Of a DNA stretch of 64,000 bases, positions 55,227-63,990 are shown piece by piece. The notes beneath the pieces are model-generated. The model did no database searches and was not told the origin of the DNA. It saw only the letters and a list, made by a program, of their open reading frames with translations. The position numbers and the translations under genes were made by a program. Source of the stretch: Micromonospora gifhornensis (lineage in GTDB: Bacteria > Actinomycetota > Actinomycetes > Mycobacteriales > Micromonosporaceae); contig NZ_BOPA01000018.1 of NCBI RefSeq assembly GCF_016863515.1, positions 204,842 through 268,841 of the forward strand, in the 5' to 3' direction. The stretch's first letter is position 1; each line of letters starts with the position of its first letter.

Positions 55227-55403
55227 GCGCTTCGCGCAGACCTGCGGGCTGACCACCCCGAGCAGGTGCGCGCACTCGGCCGGGGCCAACTCGTCACGCT
55301 ATGGACAAAGCGGTATAGCGCGATGTGTTTACGCCAATCTCCGCACCGTCCTAATCTGCGGCTGCCGGTGTCTCCGGCGTTCCTTATCCGGCAGGAGAAG
55401 ACG

Positions 55404-56921
55404 TTGCGAGTACCTCCGGTGTTGCGTGCCTGCACGGCCCTGGCCCTGACCGTCGTCGCCGTGGTCGCCGTGCCGACGACCGCCCCCGCCGCCCCCGCCC
55501 CGGCGACCGCTTCGGTGGTGTCCGCGATGGCGGCACCTGACATCTCCCTGACCAACACGAAGGCGCATCTTCAGCAGTTCCAGTCGATCGCGACAAGCAA
55601 CGGCGGCAACCGGCGCGCCACAAGCGCCGGCTACACCGCCTCGGTGACCTACGTGTACAACAAGCTGGTCGCCGCCGGATTCACCGTGACCCGGCAGAAC
55701 TGCACCTCCGGCTGCACCAGCGGCGCCGGCCCGAACGTGATCGCCGACTGGCCGGGCGGTGGGGACCCGAACAGCATCTACATGTTCGGCGCACACCTGG
55801 ACGGGGTGTCGGCCGGTCCCGGCATCAACGACAACGCCTCCGGGTCGGCGACCCTGCTGGAGATCGCCCTGACCCTCGCGGCGACCAACCCGAGCCTGAC
55901 CAGCAGGGTCCGGTTCGCCTTCTGGACCGACGAGGAGCAGGGCCTCAACGGGTCGCGGTTCTACGCCAACACCCTGTCCAGCACGGAACGGGCGAAGATC
56001 AAGGCGTACTTCAACTTCGACATGGTCGGCTCCGTCAACGGCGGCTACTTCATCAACCGGATCACCTCCGTGCCCGGCCAGACGTTGAAGGCGTACTACG
56101 ACTCCATCGGCGTACCGACCGAGGAGAACACCGAAGGCGCCGGACGCTCCGACGACGCCCCCTTCAACTCCATCGGCGTGCAGACCTCAGGGGTGGCGGC
56201 GGGTGCGTCCCGGGTGAAGACCGCCGCGCAGGTGACCAAGTGGGGCGGCACCCAGAGCGCCTTCGACCCCTGCTACCACCGGTCCTGCGACACGTACCCG
56301 AGCAACATCTCCGACACCGTGCTCAACCGGGCCGGCGACGCCGCCGCGTACGCCCTCTGGACCCTGGCTGCCGGCACCCCGGCGACGACGGTCTGGTCGG
56401 ACACCTTCGAGACCGCCACCGGCTGGACCACCAACCCCGCCGGCACCGACACCGCCACCAGCGGCCTCTGGGAGCGCGGCGTGCCGCAGGCCACCAACTC
56501 CAGCGGCGCCAAGCAACTCACCGCCCTCTCCGGCACGAACGACCTGGTCACCGGCAGGCTCGCCGGCACCTCCGCCGGCGACCACGACATCGACGGCGGT
56601 ACGACCAGCGTCCGCTCACCCGCCATCACCCTGCCCGCCACCGGCCCGCTCACCCTGAAGCTGTCCTGGTATCTCGCCCACGGCAGCAACGCCACAAGCG
56701 CGGACTTCTTCCGGGTCTCCGTGGTCCACAACGGCGGCACCACCGCCCTGTTAACCCAGTTGGCCAGCGCCACCAACCGCAACGCCGCCTGGACGTCAGG
56801 CAGTTGGAGCCTGAGCAGTTACGCCGGCCAGAGCGTACGGATCCTCGTCGAAGCCGCCGACGCGGGCACCGCAAGCCTGGTCGAGGCCGCCGTCGACGAC
56901 GTCACCATCACCCAGGGATAA
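55404..56921 (+). CDS. Secreted M28 aminopeptidase (SGAP-like) with C-terminal beta domain
   Basis: A 505-residue secreted aminopeptidase. TTG 55404 follows AGGAG and starts a signal peptide (about 1-35). The catalytic domain (about 45-325) resembles Streptomyces griseus aminopeptidase: [21 protein letters not shown] (zinc His and bridging Asp), [11 protein letters not shown] (catalytic Glu and zinc Glu), FDMVGS (zinc Asp) and CYHRSCDT (last zinc His, with a disulfide). A jelly-roll-like domain of about 150 residues follows ([14 protein letters not shown] to DDVTI). An in-frame rare TTA leucine codon lies at 56751-56753. Its 3' end overlaps the sigma-factor pseudogene. Role: release of N-terminal residues from peptides outside the cell. 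Confidence 0.9.
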   Translation: MRVPPVLRACTALALTVVAVVAVPTTAPAAPAPATASVVSAMAAPDISLTNTKAHLQQFQSIATSNGGNRRATSAGYTASVTYVYNKLVAAGFTVTRQNCTSGCTSGAGPNVIADWPGGGDPNSIYMFGAHLDGVSAGPGINDNASGSATLLEIALTLAATNPSLTSRVRFAFWTDEEQGLNGSRFYANTLSSTERAKIKAYFNFDMVGSVNGGYFINRITSVPGQTLKAYYDSIGVPTEENTEGAGRSDDAPFNSIGVQTSGVAAGASRVKTAAQVTKWGGTQSAFDPCYHRSCDTYPSNISDTVLNRAGDAAAYALWTLAAGTPATTVWSDTFETATGWTTNPAGTDTATSGLWERGVPQATNSSGAKQLTALSGTNDLVTGRLAGTSAGDHDIDGGTTSVRSPAITLPATGPLTLKLSWYLAHGSNATSADFFRVSVVHNGGTTALLTQLASATNRNAAWTSGSWSLSSYAGQSVRILVEAADAGTASLVEAAVDDVTITQG

Positions 56922-57649
56922 CCCCGGCGCCGAGGTGCCCGGACCGGCCGGTCCCGCTCAGGGACGCAGGTCGGTCCGGGTCGCGCCGGTTGCCGCGTCG
57001 TACGGATGGGACAGGTGCTGGTGGACCAGCCACCAGTGGGAACGCGGCGTCGAGGAACGAGACCACCTCGGCGATCCGGGCGCCGCGCACCGTGAGCAGG
57101 TCCAGACCCGCCGGCAGGTAGACGCCCTGGGCGTCGTCCCAGCGGTACGTGCCGAACGCCAGCTGCCCGTTGGCCCAACCCGGCAGAAACGCCAGCGGTA
57201 CGAGCCCATTACCTCGACGAGGAAACCACGGATCGCTGACCGGCCCTCGTACCAGACCCGCAGGCGCGGCCTCGAGTACCGGGCGTCGTCGGTCAACATC
57301 GCCACGACGGCCTCGACGTCACCGGCCTCCCAGGCGGCCGCGTACCGCGGGCCAGCTCCCGCTGCCCCGTGTCGCCGAGCGCGCCCAGGGTCTGTTGCTG
57401 GGCCTGTTCGGGCAACAGGCCGGCAAGGACCGCGCGGGCCCGTTGCAGGGCGTTCCGCCAGGCCCGGTCCAAGGTGTCCTGGACGGCGTCCTCGGCGTCG
57501 TGCAGCGAATCGAGCATCCGGTAGCAGTGGGCGCGCAGCTCCCCGCGCAGCGGCCCGAACGCCTCGCCGTCACCCGCCTGCGCCTCAGCGAGCAGATCCC
57601 CGTCCGGCGGCTCTGCCCGGCCCGGCGCGTACCCACGCTTGCGCTCCAC
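56908..57649 (-). pseudogene. ECF sigma factor (SigJ/SigG-like, SnoaL tail) with deletion and two frameshifts
   Basis: The intact-looking start ERKRGYAPG...[42 protein letters not shown] is sigma region 2. It joins directly to [21 protein letters not shown], the end of region 4, so about 110 codons including most of region 4 are gone (junction near 57448-57460, in frame). A 1-base loss near 57345-57350 then shifts [19 protein letters not shown] into another frame. A second shift near 57205-57215 moves [20 protein letters not shown] and [16 protein letters not shown] to a third, ending at TGA 56908. Loss of the -35-binding helix and frame means no functional sigma factor. Confidence 0.85.
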
Positions 57650-57782
57650 CTTCGCAGGCTACGCCGACCGCGGCCTGCCTGGACCATGCCCGCGCTGATG
57701 GTATGGCCCGACGGCGGTCTCGGCGGCCGCCACGTAGGCCCATCGGGACGGGCCTGCGGCGATCGGGCCCCGCTGGTGTTCC

Positions 57783-57813
57783 TTGACTTGAACCAGACTC
57801 GAAGTTCTAGCGT
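57783..57813 (+). promoter_or_regulatory. MerR-type promoter with 19-bp spacer
   Basis: TTGACT (57783-57788) and TAGCGT (57808-57813) are separated by exactly 19 bases. The spacer has partial dyad symmetry (ACTTGAAC against GAAGTTC), the layout bound by MerR-family activators that untwist long-spacer promoters. It faces a truncated 26-codon reading frame and the cupin gene. No merR gene lies in this part of the window. Confidence 0.6.
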
Positions 57814-57850
57814 GCCAGGTGTCAGCCGGAGCCGGCCGAGGAGTAGACAA

Positions 57851-57931
57851 GTGATCGTCACCATCGTCAGGGTGACTGACCCCGCCCGTTTCCTTGACGT
57901 GTTCACCATTGTCGGTGCGGAGAAGCGTTGA
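57851..57931 (+). pseudogene. Truncated start of a small conserved protein gene
   Basis: GAGGAG (57838-57843) precedes GTG 57851, which opens a 26-residue frame beginning IVTIVRVTDPARFLDVFT and ending VGAEKR before TGA. The sequence reads like the first strand and helix of a small dimeric alpha/beta-barrel-type protein family whose members normally continue for 60-80 residues. The downstream part is missing. It has a promoter and ribosome site, so a short peptide may still be made. Confidence 0.5.
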
Positions 57932-57981
57932 CGCCGTAGCCGACGTCGGCGCATGGCTCCTTTAGCAGGAAGGGATGCGAC

Positions 57982-58323
57982 ATGTCGGACACGTCCACGC
58001 GGGTCAGCCGGTTCAGCTCGGTCATCGGCAACGACGCCGTACGCTTCGACGACCGGATTCTTGTTGCGCCGGGCCTCAGTAAAGAGGTCGGCCGGTCGAT
58101 GAGCGCCTACACGGCGTTCTTCGCCGCCGGTGCGCGGGCCGACCTACCGGCCCCTTACGCGGAGGTCTGGGTGGTGATCAGCGGGGCGTTACGTGTGGGG
58201 GCCGAGGGCGACGCCGTGACGGTTCGATCGGGCGACTTCGTGCATGTGCCGCAGCAGGCACCGGGAACTGTCGAGGCACTGGAGGACACCACCATGGTCT
58301 GCGTCTCGGTACCCGCCCATTGA
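57982..58323 (+). CDS. Cupin-fold small protein (EutQ-like)
   Basis: A 113-residue single cupin domain: SAYTAFFAAGARADLPAPYAEVWVVISGALRVG, then RSGDFVHVPQQAPGTVEAL and MVCVSVPAH. The strands and turn glycines of both cupin motifs are present but the first motif lacks the usual His pair, so metal binding is doubtful. AGGAAGGG precedes ATG 57982. It lies downstream of the MerR-type promoter and the truncated frame and may be controlled from there. Ligand unknown. Confidence 0.75.
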   Translation: MSDTSTRVSRFSSVIGNDAVRFDDRILVAPGLSKEVGRSMSAYTAFFAAGARADLPAPYAEVWVVISGALRVGAEGDAVTVRSGDFVHVPQQAPGTVEALEDTTMVCVSVPAH

Positions 58324-58366
58324 CGTGGCCGTCGACCTTACGACGGTGGTGTGGCATGGTGACCGC

Positions 58367-59122
58367 ATGATCGACAGCCAGGGCGCGCTGGAGGCTGTGG
58401 TCCGGCATGCCACGGAGCTTGACGACGATTACGACGTCATCGCGCCGACCGTCACGGCCCTGGCCGCGTGTGGGGACATCACTCTGGTGCCCCGGCTGGA
58501 GGAGGTACTGGAGCAGTTCCTCGACGAGGGGAACGACCAGGACGGCCTGCAGACCGACATCATCGAGCTGCTGGAGGCGGACCCGTCGGCGAGCCGGCGG
58601 GTGGTGCGTGATTTCGCCACGGCGGACTCGCCCGAGCTACGCCGCACGGGTCTGTGGGCGCTCGGGTTCGTGCTCGACGCGCAGGATGTCGAGCTGCTGG
58701 TGACGGCGACGACCGACGACGACCCGGGCATCAGATCCATGGCGGTCGGCTCGATCCCCGACGCCGTCGGCGACGACCGAGCCTTCGACGCTCTCGTTCG
58801 CGCGTTGCGTGATGAAGACGAGCAGGTGCGGGTCTCGGCGGTGAGCAGGCTCGGCTTCACCGGCCGCATCGACGCGGTAACGCCGCTGGTCGCCCTCGCC
58901 GCAGACCCGACGCCGCGGGTACGGTCAATGATCGCGTACGCACTGGGGCGCCTCGGCAGTCATGTGGCGACCCCAACCCTGCTGCGGCTCCTGCACGACC
59001 CCGTCGGCGCAGAGCCGGTGGGCTGGGCTGTGGCACGATGCCGAGGTGTACGAGCAGCTGCCACGCACAGTCAAAGCCGTCGACACCTCGGCCCTTGTCG
59101 GGCTGGACGACGAGGCGCGTAG
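58367..59122 (+). CDS. HEAT-repeat protein, C-terminus doubtful
   Basis: A 251-codon frame from ATG 58367. Residues about 10-215 are five to six HEAT-like helical pairs, for example ELRRTGLWALGFVLDAQDVELL, DPGIRSMAVGSIPDAVGDDRAFDALVRAL, DEQVRVSAVSRLGF and TPRVRSMIAYALGRLGSHVATPTLLRLLHDP. These repeats are protein-binding scaffolds. From about 59040 the frame loses its high-GC third-codon bias while another frame (59046-59432) gains it. The last ~27 residues are therefore probably not native and a frameshift or truncation is likely. Confidence 0.7.
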   Translation: MIDSQGALEAVVRHATELDDDYDVIAPTVTALAACGDITLVPRLEEVLEQFLDEGNDQDGLQTDIIELLEADPSASRRVVRDFATADSPELRRTGLWALGFVLDAQDVELLVTATTDDDPGIRSMAVGSIPDAVGDDRAFDALVRALRDEDEQVRVSAVSRLGFTGRIDAVTPLVALAADPTPRVRSMIAYALGRLGSHVATPTLLRLLHDPVGAEPVGWAVARCRGVRAAATHSQSRRHLGPCRAGRRGA

Positions 59123-59432
59123 CCGCGGTTTCAACCGTCATCACGGATCCGGCTGGCTGACGACCAACGCCGACGAGTCTGCGCAGCACCACCTGCACCC
59201 GTTCTTGGTTCACCGTACGAACCACCGGCCTGAGTTCTCGCCACAATGGCGGTGCATGCTGCTGTTGCGGATGCGAGACGGTCAGGAAGTGTTCTCCCTG
59301 CTGGACATCTGGCCACCGACATTCCTGCAGCTACCGGAGTCGCTGACCGCTCAGGAGAAGACAGCGCTCGCCCGCCGCCTGCAGGACGGTGGACTTCCCA
59401 CCGCAGCGCAATGGGAAGCCCTCAACAGGTGA
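59046..59432 (+). CDS. Hypothetical protein, possibly the displaced 3' part of a larger gene
   Basis: A 128-residue frame from GTG 59046, with strong GC bias at third positions throughout. Visible features: DTSALVGLDDEARSRGFNRHHGSGWL, the segment WRCMLLLRMRDGQEVFSLLDIWPPTF and a C-terminal helix LTAQEKTALARRLQDGG. GCCGAGG just before the GTG is a weak ribosome site. It overlaps the HEAT-repeat frame by 77 bases. I do not recognise the family. It could be an independent coupled gene or the rest of a frameshifted neighbour. Confidence 0.5.
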   Translation: MYEQLPRTVKAVDTSALVGLDDEARSRGFNRHHGSGWLTTNADESAQHHLHPFLVHRTNHRPEFSPQWRCMLLLRMRDGQEVFSLLDIWPPTFLQLPESLTAQEKTALARRLQDGGLPTAAQWEALNR

Positions 59433-59497
59433 AGGCCGGCATCGCGAGCCCGACGCCGTGGTCGACACCCCGCTGATCGCCGACGGACACCGAGCGG

Positions 59498-59956
59498 ATG
59501 GAAGCAGATGCCGCCAGGCACCGTGAGCCGCAACATGCGGGTGCGGCAGTGCCGGGCTGGACGTACGGCCGCGCTGGGCGACTTGTCTTCACTGGAGAGT
59601 CAGGTATCCCTGATCCGCCGCTGTCCAGAGCGCTGCGTAGCACCGCGTGCGACTCGCTGCTGGGCACAATTGTCGGCGTGGTGGTCTGCCTGATGGCTGT
59701 CAGCGTCGGGTGGGCAGAGTACGCGGGTGTAGCCGCTCTGGCCGCTACCGGGATACCGCGAGTCCGCAGGGGATACCGGCGACGAGTGACGTCCGGTTTT
59801 CTGGTTGCGACAGCAGCGTGTCTGGTAGTCGGCATCGTTCTCGGGGGCGGACTGCCGGCGCCGTGGGACCTGTTCTTCCCGCTGGCCTTCGCCCTGTCCG
59901 TGGGCAGCCTTGCGGGAACGACTGCCGCCTACCTGCCGTGGCGGACTTCTGAATAG
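59498..59956 (+). CDS. Small multi-pass membrane protein
   Basis: A frame of 152 residues with three to four hydrophobic helices: LLGTIVGVVVCLMAVSVGW, YAGVAALAATGIP, SGFLVATAACLVVGIVLGG and LFFPLAFALSVGSLAGTTAAYL. An RRGYRRR loop is between them. The first ~45 residues look non-native and the true start may be internal (no good ribosome site was found). Family not recognised; GC codon bias supports coding only from about 59630 on. Confidence 0.5.
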   Translation: MEADAARHREPQHAGAAVPGWTYGRAGRLVFTGESGIPDPPLSRALRSTACDSLLGTIVGVVVCLMAVSVGWAEYAGVAALAATGIPRVRRGYRRRVTSGFLVATAACLVVGIVLGGGLPAPWDLFFPLAFALSVGSLAGTTAAYLPWRTSE

Positions 59957-60118
59957 CGAGGACGGGAGCAGCAGCCTCGCACCCCGGGCCCGGGTACCCG
60001 CTGTCGCCACGGCCGCACACGATCAGCGGCTACTTGTTCATTGACCTGCGACCATTGCCCGGCCCCGGCGCAGCGTAATTCGGTCGTGTGCGGTTCCGCC
60101 CGCGAGGACGATACGGCG

Positions 60119-60346
60119 ATGTCCGGTACACCTGAGGGATTCACCTATCGGCTCCGCAAGAACGGGGACGTGGAACTGCTCCATCACGGTCGTCTCGCCA
60201 CTGTGCTACGGGGTGCTGCTGCGGCCCGGTTCCTGATCGACGTGGACAGCTCAGATCCCCAGGAGCTGATGGCGCGCGTCACCGGCAACTACAAACACGG
60301 CAACGAGCGGACGGCCAAGAAGCATCCCCGCAACCGGCATCGGTAA
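60119..60346 (+). CDS. Small conserved basic protein of unknown function
   Basis: A 75-residue protein: FTYRLRKNGDVELLHHGRLATVLRG forms strands, AAARFLIDVDSSDPQELMARVTG a helix, and the tail NYKHGNERTAKKHPRNRHR is strongly basic. Similar short proteins are widespread in actinomycetes without assigned function; the tail suggests nucleic-acid contact. ATG 60119 begins the conserved part. Confidence 0.7.
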   Translation: MSGTPEGFTYRLRKNGDVELLHHGRLATVLRGAAAARFLIDVDSSDPQELMARVTGNYKHGNERTAKKHPRNRHR

Positions 60347-60458
60347 AGCGCACCTCATCGGTGGCAGAGTCCGCCTTGCCGGGTTCTCGGCCCTCATCGT
60401 CGGTACCTCCGTGATCTACCCTGCTCCTCATTCCAGAAGGAGCCGGAGGTGGCCCACC

Positions 60459-60958
60459 ATGGCTCGTACCCAGCTGTACCTCATCCGCCACGGCGAACAG
60501 GATCCGACGGCATCGGACGGAGGCCTCTCCACGCCGGCAACATGGCTGATCGGGAACATCGTCGCGCAGGCGCACGCCGCCGCCACCCACAGCGGGCGGG
60601 TCTGGGTCGAAGCTGGAAGACGCGGATGTCTGGTGGGCGTTGACTCAGCTGCACGGCATCGACCTGCGCCACGCCAAGGACGGTCCGTACCTGCACGACG
60701 AAGAGCAGATACGACACCGGTCCGGTCGACCTGGCCGGTCACTCCCTCGGTGGCCTCGTGCATGCCCGGGCCCCGCCTGCCGGCAACGAACCGGCCCGAC
60801 GAGGGGTGCCACCGCGCCACCGGTTGCCGGCGGCCGTACGCGAGTCGGCGTCACCCTCCGGAACGGCACGGAGACCCACGGCGACCCGACGAACCGGCTC
60901 TCGAGGCTGCCGAGGTGCCGCGGCCGGGCAGCCAATACCCTTGACCATGAGCATGGCT
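60459..60958 (+). pseudogene. Mosaic of gene fragments
   Basis: No intact gene fits here. 60459-60536 encodes ARTQLYLIRHGEQDPTASDG, the N-terminal phosphohistidine motif of a histidine phosphatase, which then stops resembling the family. About 60604-60710, in another frame, reads KLEDADVWWALTQLHGIDLR, coherent but unrecognised. 60712-60759 encodes DTGPVDLAGHSLGGLV, a 48-bp piece nearly identical (46/48) to 62022-62069 in the alpha/beta hydrolase gene. A further frame ends EPALEAAEVPRPGSQYP near 60944. The pieces lie end to end, as left by repeated deletion or recombination. Confidence 0.65.
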
Positions 60959-61023
60959 TCTGGCACGTCGAACGCTCGGGCTGGACCGGTCCGCGTTCGC
61001 TGCTCCACTCGAGAGGTACGTCT

Positions 61024-61587
61024 ATGCCTGGTACATCGGAATCCGTCACGTACCTCATCGTGGATGGGGAGAACATCGACGCCACTCTCGGCAACAGTGT
61101 TCTGGAGCGCCGGCCGGCCCCTGCGGAGCGACCCCGGTGGGAGCGTCTGCGGGAGTTCGCGCGCGACACGTGGCGGCAGCCGGTGAAGGGACTGTTCTTC
61201 CTCAACGCCTCGGGTGGCGCACTGCCGATGCCCTTTGTCAGGGCCCTGCTGAGCATGGATTACCGGCCCATCCCGCTGGCTGGTTCATCGGACCAGAAAG
61301 TGGTGGACATCGGCATCCAGCGGACGTTGCAGGCCATCGCCCGACGCCCGGGCAATGTGATGCTCGCCAGCCACGACGGCGACTTCCTGCCGCAGCTCGG
61401 CGAGCTGCTGGAAGGCGATCGTCAGGTCGCGGTCGTCGGGTTCAAGGAGTTCCTCAACGCCGGCTTCGCCGAGCTGCCTGGCCTACAGGTATTCGACATC
61501 GAGGAGGACGCGGACTGCTTCACCAACGTGCTTCCTCGGGTCCGCATCATCGACCTCGAAAGCTTCGACCCCGAGCGCTTCCTGTAG
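61024..61587 (+). CDS. NYN/PIN-like domain protein (LabA-type putative RNase)
   Basis: A 187-residue NYN-domain protein. TYLIVDGENIDATLG carries the first acidic residue (Asp14), DQKVVDIGIQRTLQAIA the second, and VMLASHDGDFLPQLGELL the third and fourth, completing the Mg-binding site of NYN/PIN nucleases. The strand VAVVGFKEFLNAGFAEL and the tail RIIDLESFDPERFL are typical of bacterial members. GAGAGG precedes ATG 61024. It probably cleaves RNA; the target is unknown. It stands alone after the fragment mosaic. Confidence 0.88.
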   Translation: MPGTSESVTYLIVDGENIDATLGNSVLERRPAPAERPRWERLREFARDTWRQPVKGLFFLNASGGALPMPFVRALLSMDYRPIPLAGSSDQKVVDIGIQRTLQAIARRPGNVMLASHDGDFLPQLGELLEGDRQVAVVGFKEFLNAGFAELPGLQVFDIEEDADCFTNVLPRVRIIDLESFDPERFL

Positions 61588-61758
61588 GCGGGACAGGATC
61601 CGCGTACCGGCTGCTGGCCCGCGACCTCGCACGATCAACGGTGCGGCCGGCGACATCGTGCGGGCCGCGACCGGTGCATCTGTGCCATGGCGGTTCGGCG
61701 GGTCTGCCGGTAGCGGAATCGCTTGGCCGCCGGCGGCACAGGAGGCAATGCTCAGCTG

Positions 61759-62448
61759 GTGCCCGACCTGATCGACATCATGCTCGGCGGCCTCCTGCTC
61801 TCGCTGCGGGTGTGGCCGGCTGCCGATCCGGCCCGTACCCCCGTGGTGCTGCTGCCCGCCACCGGCCGAACTGCCGAGGACTGGGATGTGATCGCGGCGG
61901 AGTTGGCCGTCGATCGGACGGTGTACGCCGTTGACCTGCGCGGTCACGGAGACAGTGACTGGCCCGGTGAGTACCGGCTGGAGTTGTTCGCCCAGGACGT
62001 TCTGGGTCTCCTCGACCGCCTCGACACCGGCCCGGTCGACCTGGTCGGTCACTCCCTCGGTGGCCTCGTCGCCTGCCGAGCGGCCGCAGCCGGAACTCGA
62101 CGCATCCGTCGCCTGGTGTTGGAGGACATCGGCTTCCCGCATCCGCGCCCACCTGCGCCACCGCAGCGGCCGGCGGGGGAGCTGCCATTCGACTGGCGGG
62201 TGGTGGAGCAGGTCCGCCCCGAGGTCGACGAGCCGGGTCGGGACTGGGCCGGCATCATCGCCCGGATCACCGTACCCACCCTGCTGATCGGCGGCGGGCC
62301 GTCGAGCCCGGTGCCTCAGCAGCACATCGCCGAACTCGCCGCCCGCCTCGCCGACGCCCGCCTCGTCACCATTTCCGCAGGCCACCTGATACACGAAACC
62401 GCCCCGACCGCCTACCTCAACACCCTGACCACCTTTCTGACCCCCTGA
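61759..62448 (+). CDS. Alpha/beta hydrolase
   Basis: A 229-residue alpha/beta-hydrolase-fold enzyme. VVLLPATGRTAEDWDVIA holds the oxyanion region, VYAVDLRGHGDSDWPG the strand-4 turn, LVGHSLGG the nucleophile Ser99, IGGGPSSPVPQQHI the acid region and ISAGHLIHETAP the catalytic His. The substrate is not evident; the cap is short. GTG 61759 is chosen after AGGAGG (about 12 bases away); TTG 61723 is possible. A 48-bp segment around its nucleophile elbow is duplicated at 60712-60759. Confidence 0.87.
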   Translation: MPDLIDIMLGGLLLSLRVWPAADPARTPVVLLPATGRTAEDWDVIAAELAVDRTVYAVDLRGHGDSDWPGEYRLELFAQDVLGLLDRLDTGPVDLVGHSLGGLVACRAAAAGTRRIRRLVLEDIGFPHPRPPAPPQRPAGELPFDWRVVEQVRPEVDEPGRDWAGIIARITVPTLLIGGGPSSPVPQQHIAELAARLADARLVTISAGHLIHETAPTAYLNTLTTFLTP

Positions 62449-62548
62449 CGCCCGCACACTTCTCACGTTGCCATGACGGCAGTGTGGAGATCGGCATCTG
62501 CTGTCCACCTCGTGATCGACGCCGAAACGGGCGGGAGGAGGGGAGAGG

Positions 62549-63943
62549 CTAGTCGCGGAGGGGGTAGGGGATGAAGGTGCTGCGGTTCTCGTCCAGGTCC
62601 AGCTGGCGGCTGATGGGTGGGGCGGCGCGTTGGGGGCAGGTCATCCGGTCACAGGTCTTGCAGCCGGGGCCGATGGGGGTGGCCGCCTCGGCGGCGTGCA
62701 GGTCGACGCCGGTGGAGTAGACCAGCCGGCCGGCGTGCCGGGTTTCGCAGCCCAGCCCGATCGCGTACACCTTGCCGGGTTGGCCGTAGCCGCCGTGGTG
62801 GCGGGTGATGGTGCGGGCGATCCACAGGTAGCGCTGGCCGTCCGGCATCGCGGCGACCTGGGTGACCACCCGGCCCGGCGCGCTGAACGCCTCGTAGACG
62901 TTCCACAGGGGACAGGTGCCGCCGGTGCGGGAGAACGGGAAGCCGGTGGCGGACTGGCGTTTCGACATGTTGCCGGCCCGGTCGACCCGGACGAAGGAGA
63001 ACGGCACCCCACGCGCGCGGGGCCGTTGCAACGTGCTGAGCCGGTGGCAGACCGTCTCCCAGCCGATCGCGTAGTGCTGGGTGAGCAGTTCGATGTCGTA
63101 CCGGCGCTGCTCGGCGGCGGTCAGGAACTGGTCGTACGGCAGGATCAGCGCCGCCGCGAAGTAGTTGGCCAACCCGACCCGGGTCAGGATCTGGGTCTGC
63201 GGGTCGTCGAAGTGCTCCGACTCGACGATCTCGTCGATGACGTCGGCGAATTCCAGCAGCGCGATCTGCGCGGCCATCCGCATCGCCTCCTGCCCGCCGC
63301 GCAGCGAGGTGGACAGGTGCAGGGTGCGGGTCTGCGGCCGGTAGCGGTGCAGTTCACCGCCGAGCGCGCCGCCGTCCTCGCGCAGGATGCGCACCCCGTG
63401 CCGCTCGGCCAGGCGGTCGCGCAGCCGGCCGCGGATCTCGCCGCGCCGCAACCCCATCGCGGCGGCCAGCCGCTCGGCCTCCTCGTCCATTTCCGGTACG
63501 TAGTTCTGCCGCCGGTAGAAGAACTCGGTGACCTGGTCGTGCGGGCTGCGGCCGAGCCGTTCCCGGTCGCCGACCAGCTCGGCGAGCTGCTCCTCGGCCT
63601 GCTGGTAGCGCCGGTGCAGGTCGATGACGGCGGCGGCGAGCTCGGGCAGCCGGGTGGCCAGCTCCGTCAGCTCGGCGGGGCTGGCCCGGTTGGGCAGGGC
63701 CTCCCGCAGCCCGGTGACCAGGCGCGGGGTGTCGTGAGCGGCGAAGACGGTGGGGTCGACGCCGAAGAGTTCGGTGATGCGCAGCAGCACCGGCACGGTC
63801 AGCGGCCGGGTGTCGTGCTCGATCTGGTTGAGGTAGCTGGGGGAGATGCCCAGGTGCCGGGCCAGCTCGGTCTGGCTGAGTGCCCGTTCCTCGCGCAGCC
63901 GGCGTAGCCGCGCCCCGGCGAAGGTCTTGCTGATCGTCCTCAC
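62549..63943 (-). CDS. RamB-like XRE regulator with short-chain fatty-acyl sensing domains
   Basis: A 464-residue regulator. The HTH (about 8-65) contains GARLRRLREERALSQTELARHLGISPSYLNQIEHD. An ImmA/IrrE-like domain (about 165-300, including FFYRRQNYVPEMDEEAERLA and ANYFAAALILPYDQFL) follows, and then a C-terminal Cys-containing domain (FSRTGGTCPLWNVYEAF, PGCKTCDRMTCPQRAAPPI) that could hold a metal or FeS centre. This is the layout of RamB, which controls acetate and propionate metabolism in corynebacteria and mycobacteria. GTG 63943 gives the usual N-terminus but has poor spacing to GGGAG; GTG 63973, next to a palindrome, would be leaderless and add ten residues. Confidence 0.87.
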   Translation of the reverse strand: MRTISKTFAGARLRRLREERALSQTELARHLGISPSYLNQIEHDTRPLTVPVLLRITELFGVDPTVFAAHDTPRLVTGLREALPNRASPAELTELATRLPELAAAVIDLHRRYQQAEEQLAELVGDRERLGRSPHDQVTEFFYRRQNYVPEMDEEAERLAAAMGLRRGEIRGRLRDRLAERHGVRILREDGGALGGELHRYRPQTRTLHLSTSLRGGQEAMRMAAQIALLEFADVIDEIVESEHFDDPQTQILTRVGLANYFAAALILPYDQFLTAAEQRRYDIELLTQHYAIGWETVCHRLSTLQRPRARGVPFSFVRVDRAGNMSKRQSATGFPFSRTGGTCPLWNVYEAFSAPGRVVTQVAAMPDGQRYLWIARTITRHHGGYGQPGKVYAIGLGCETRHAGRLVYSTGVDLHAAEAATPIGPGCKTCDRMTCPQRAAPPISRQLDLDENRSTFIPYPLRD

Positions 63944-63974
63944 CTCCCACGCCAGCAGGTTTGGTCGGGCCACA

Positions 63975-63990
63975 TTAGCACCGTTGCCAA
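63975..63990. promoter_or_regulatory. Candidate RamB autoregulatory site
   Basis: TTAGCACCGTTGCCAA is an imperfect palindrome (TTGGCA-N4-TGCTAA on the minus strand, one mismatch). It lies immediately upstream of the RamB-like gene, and its TTGGCAA arm resembles the TTTGCAA core of known RamB sites. Only 10 bases of sequence lie beyond it, so the promoter is not fully visible. Confidence 0.4.
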
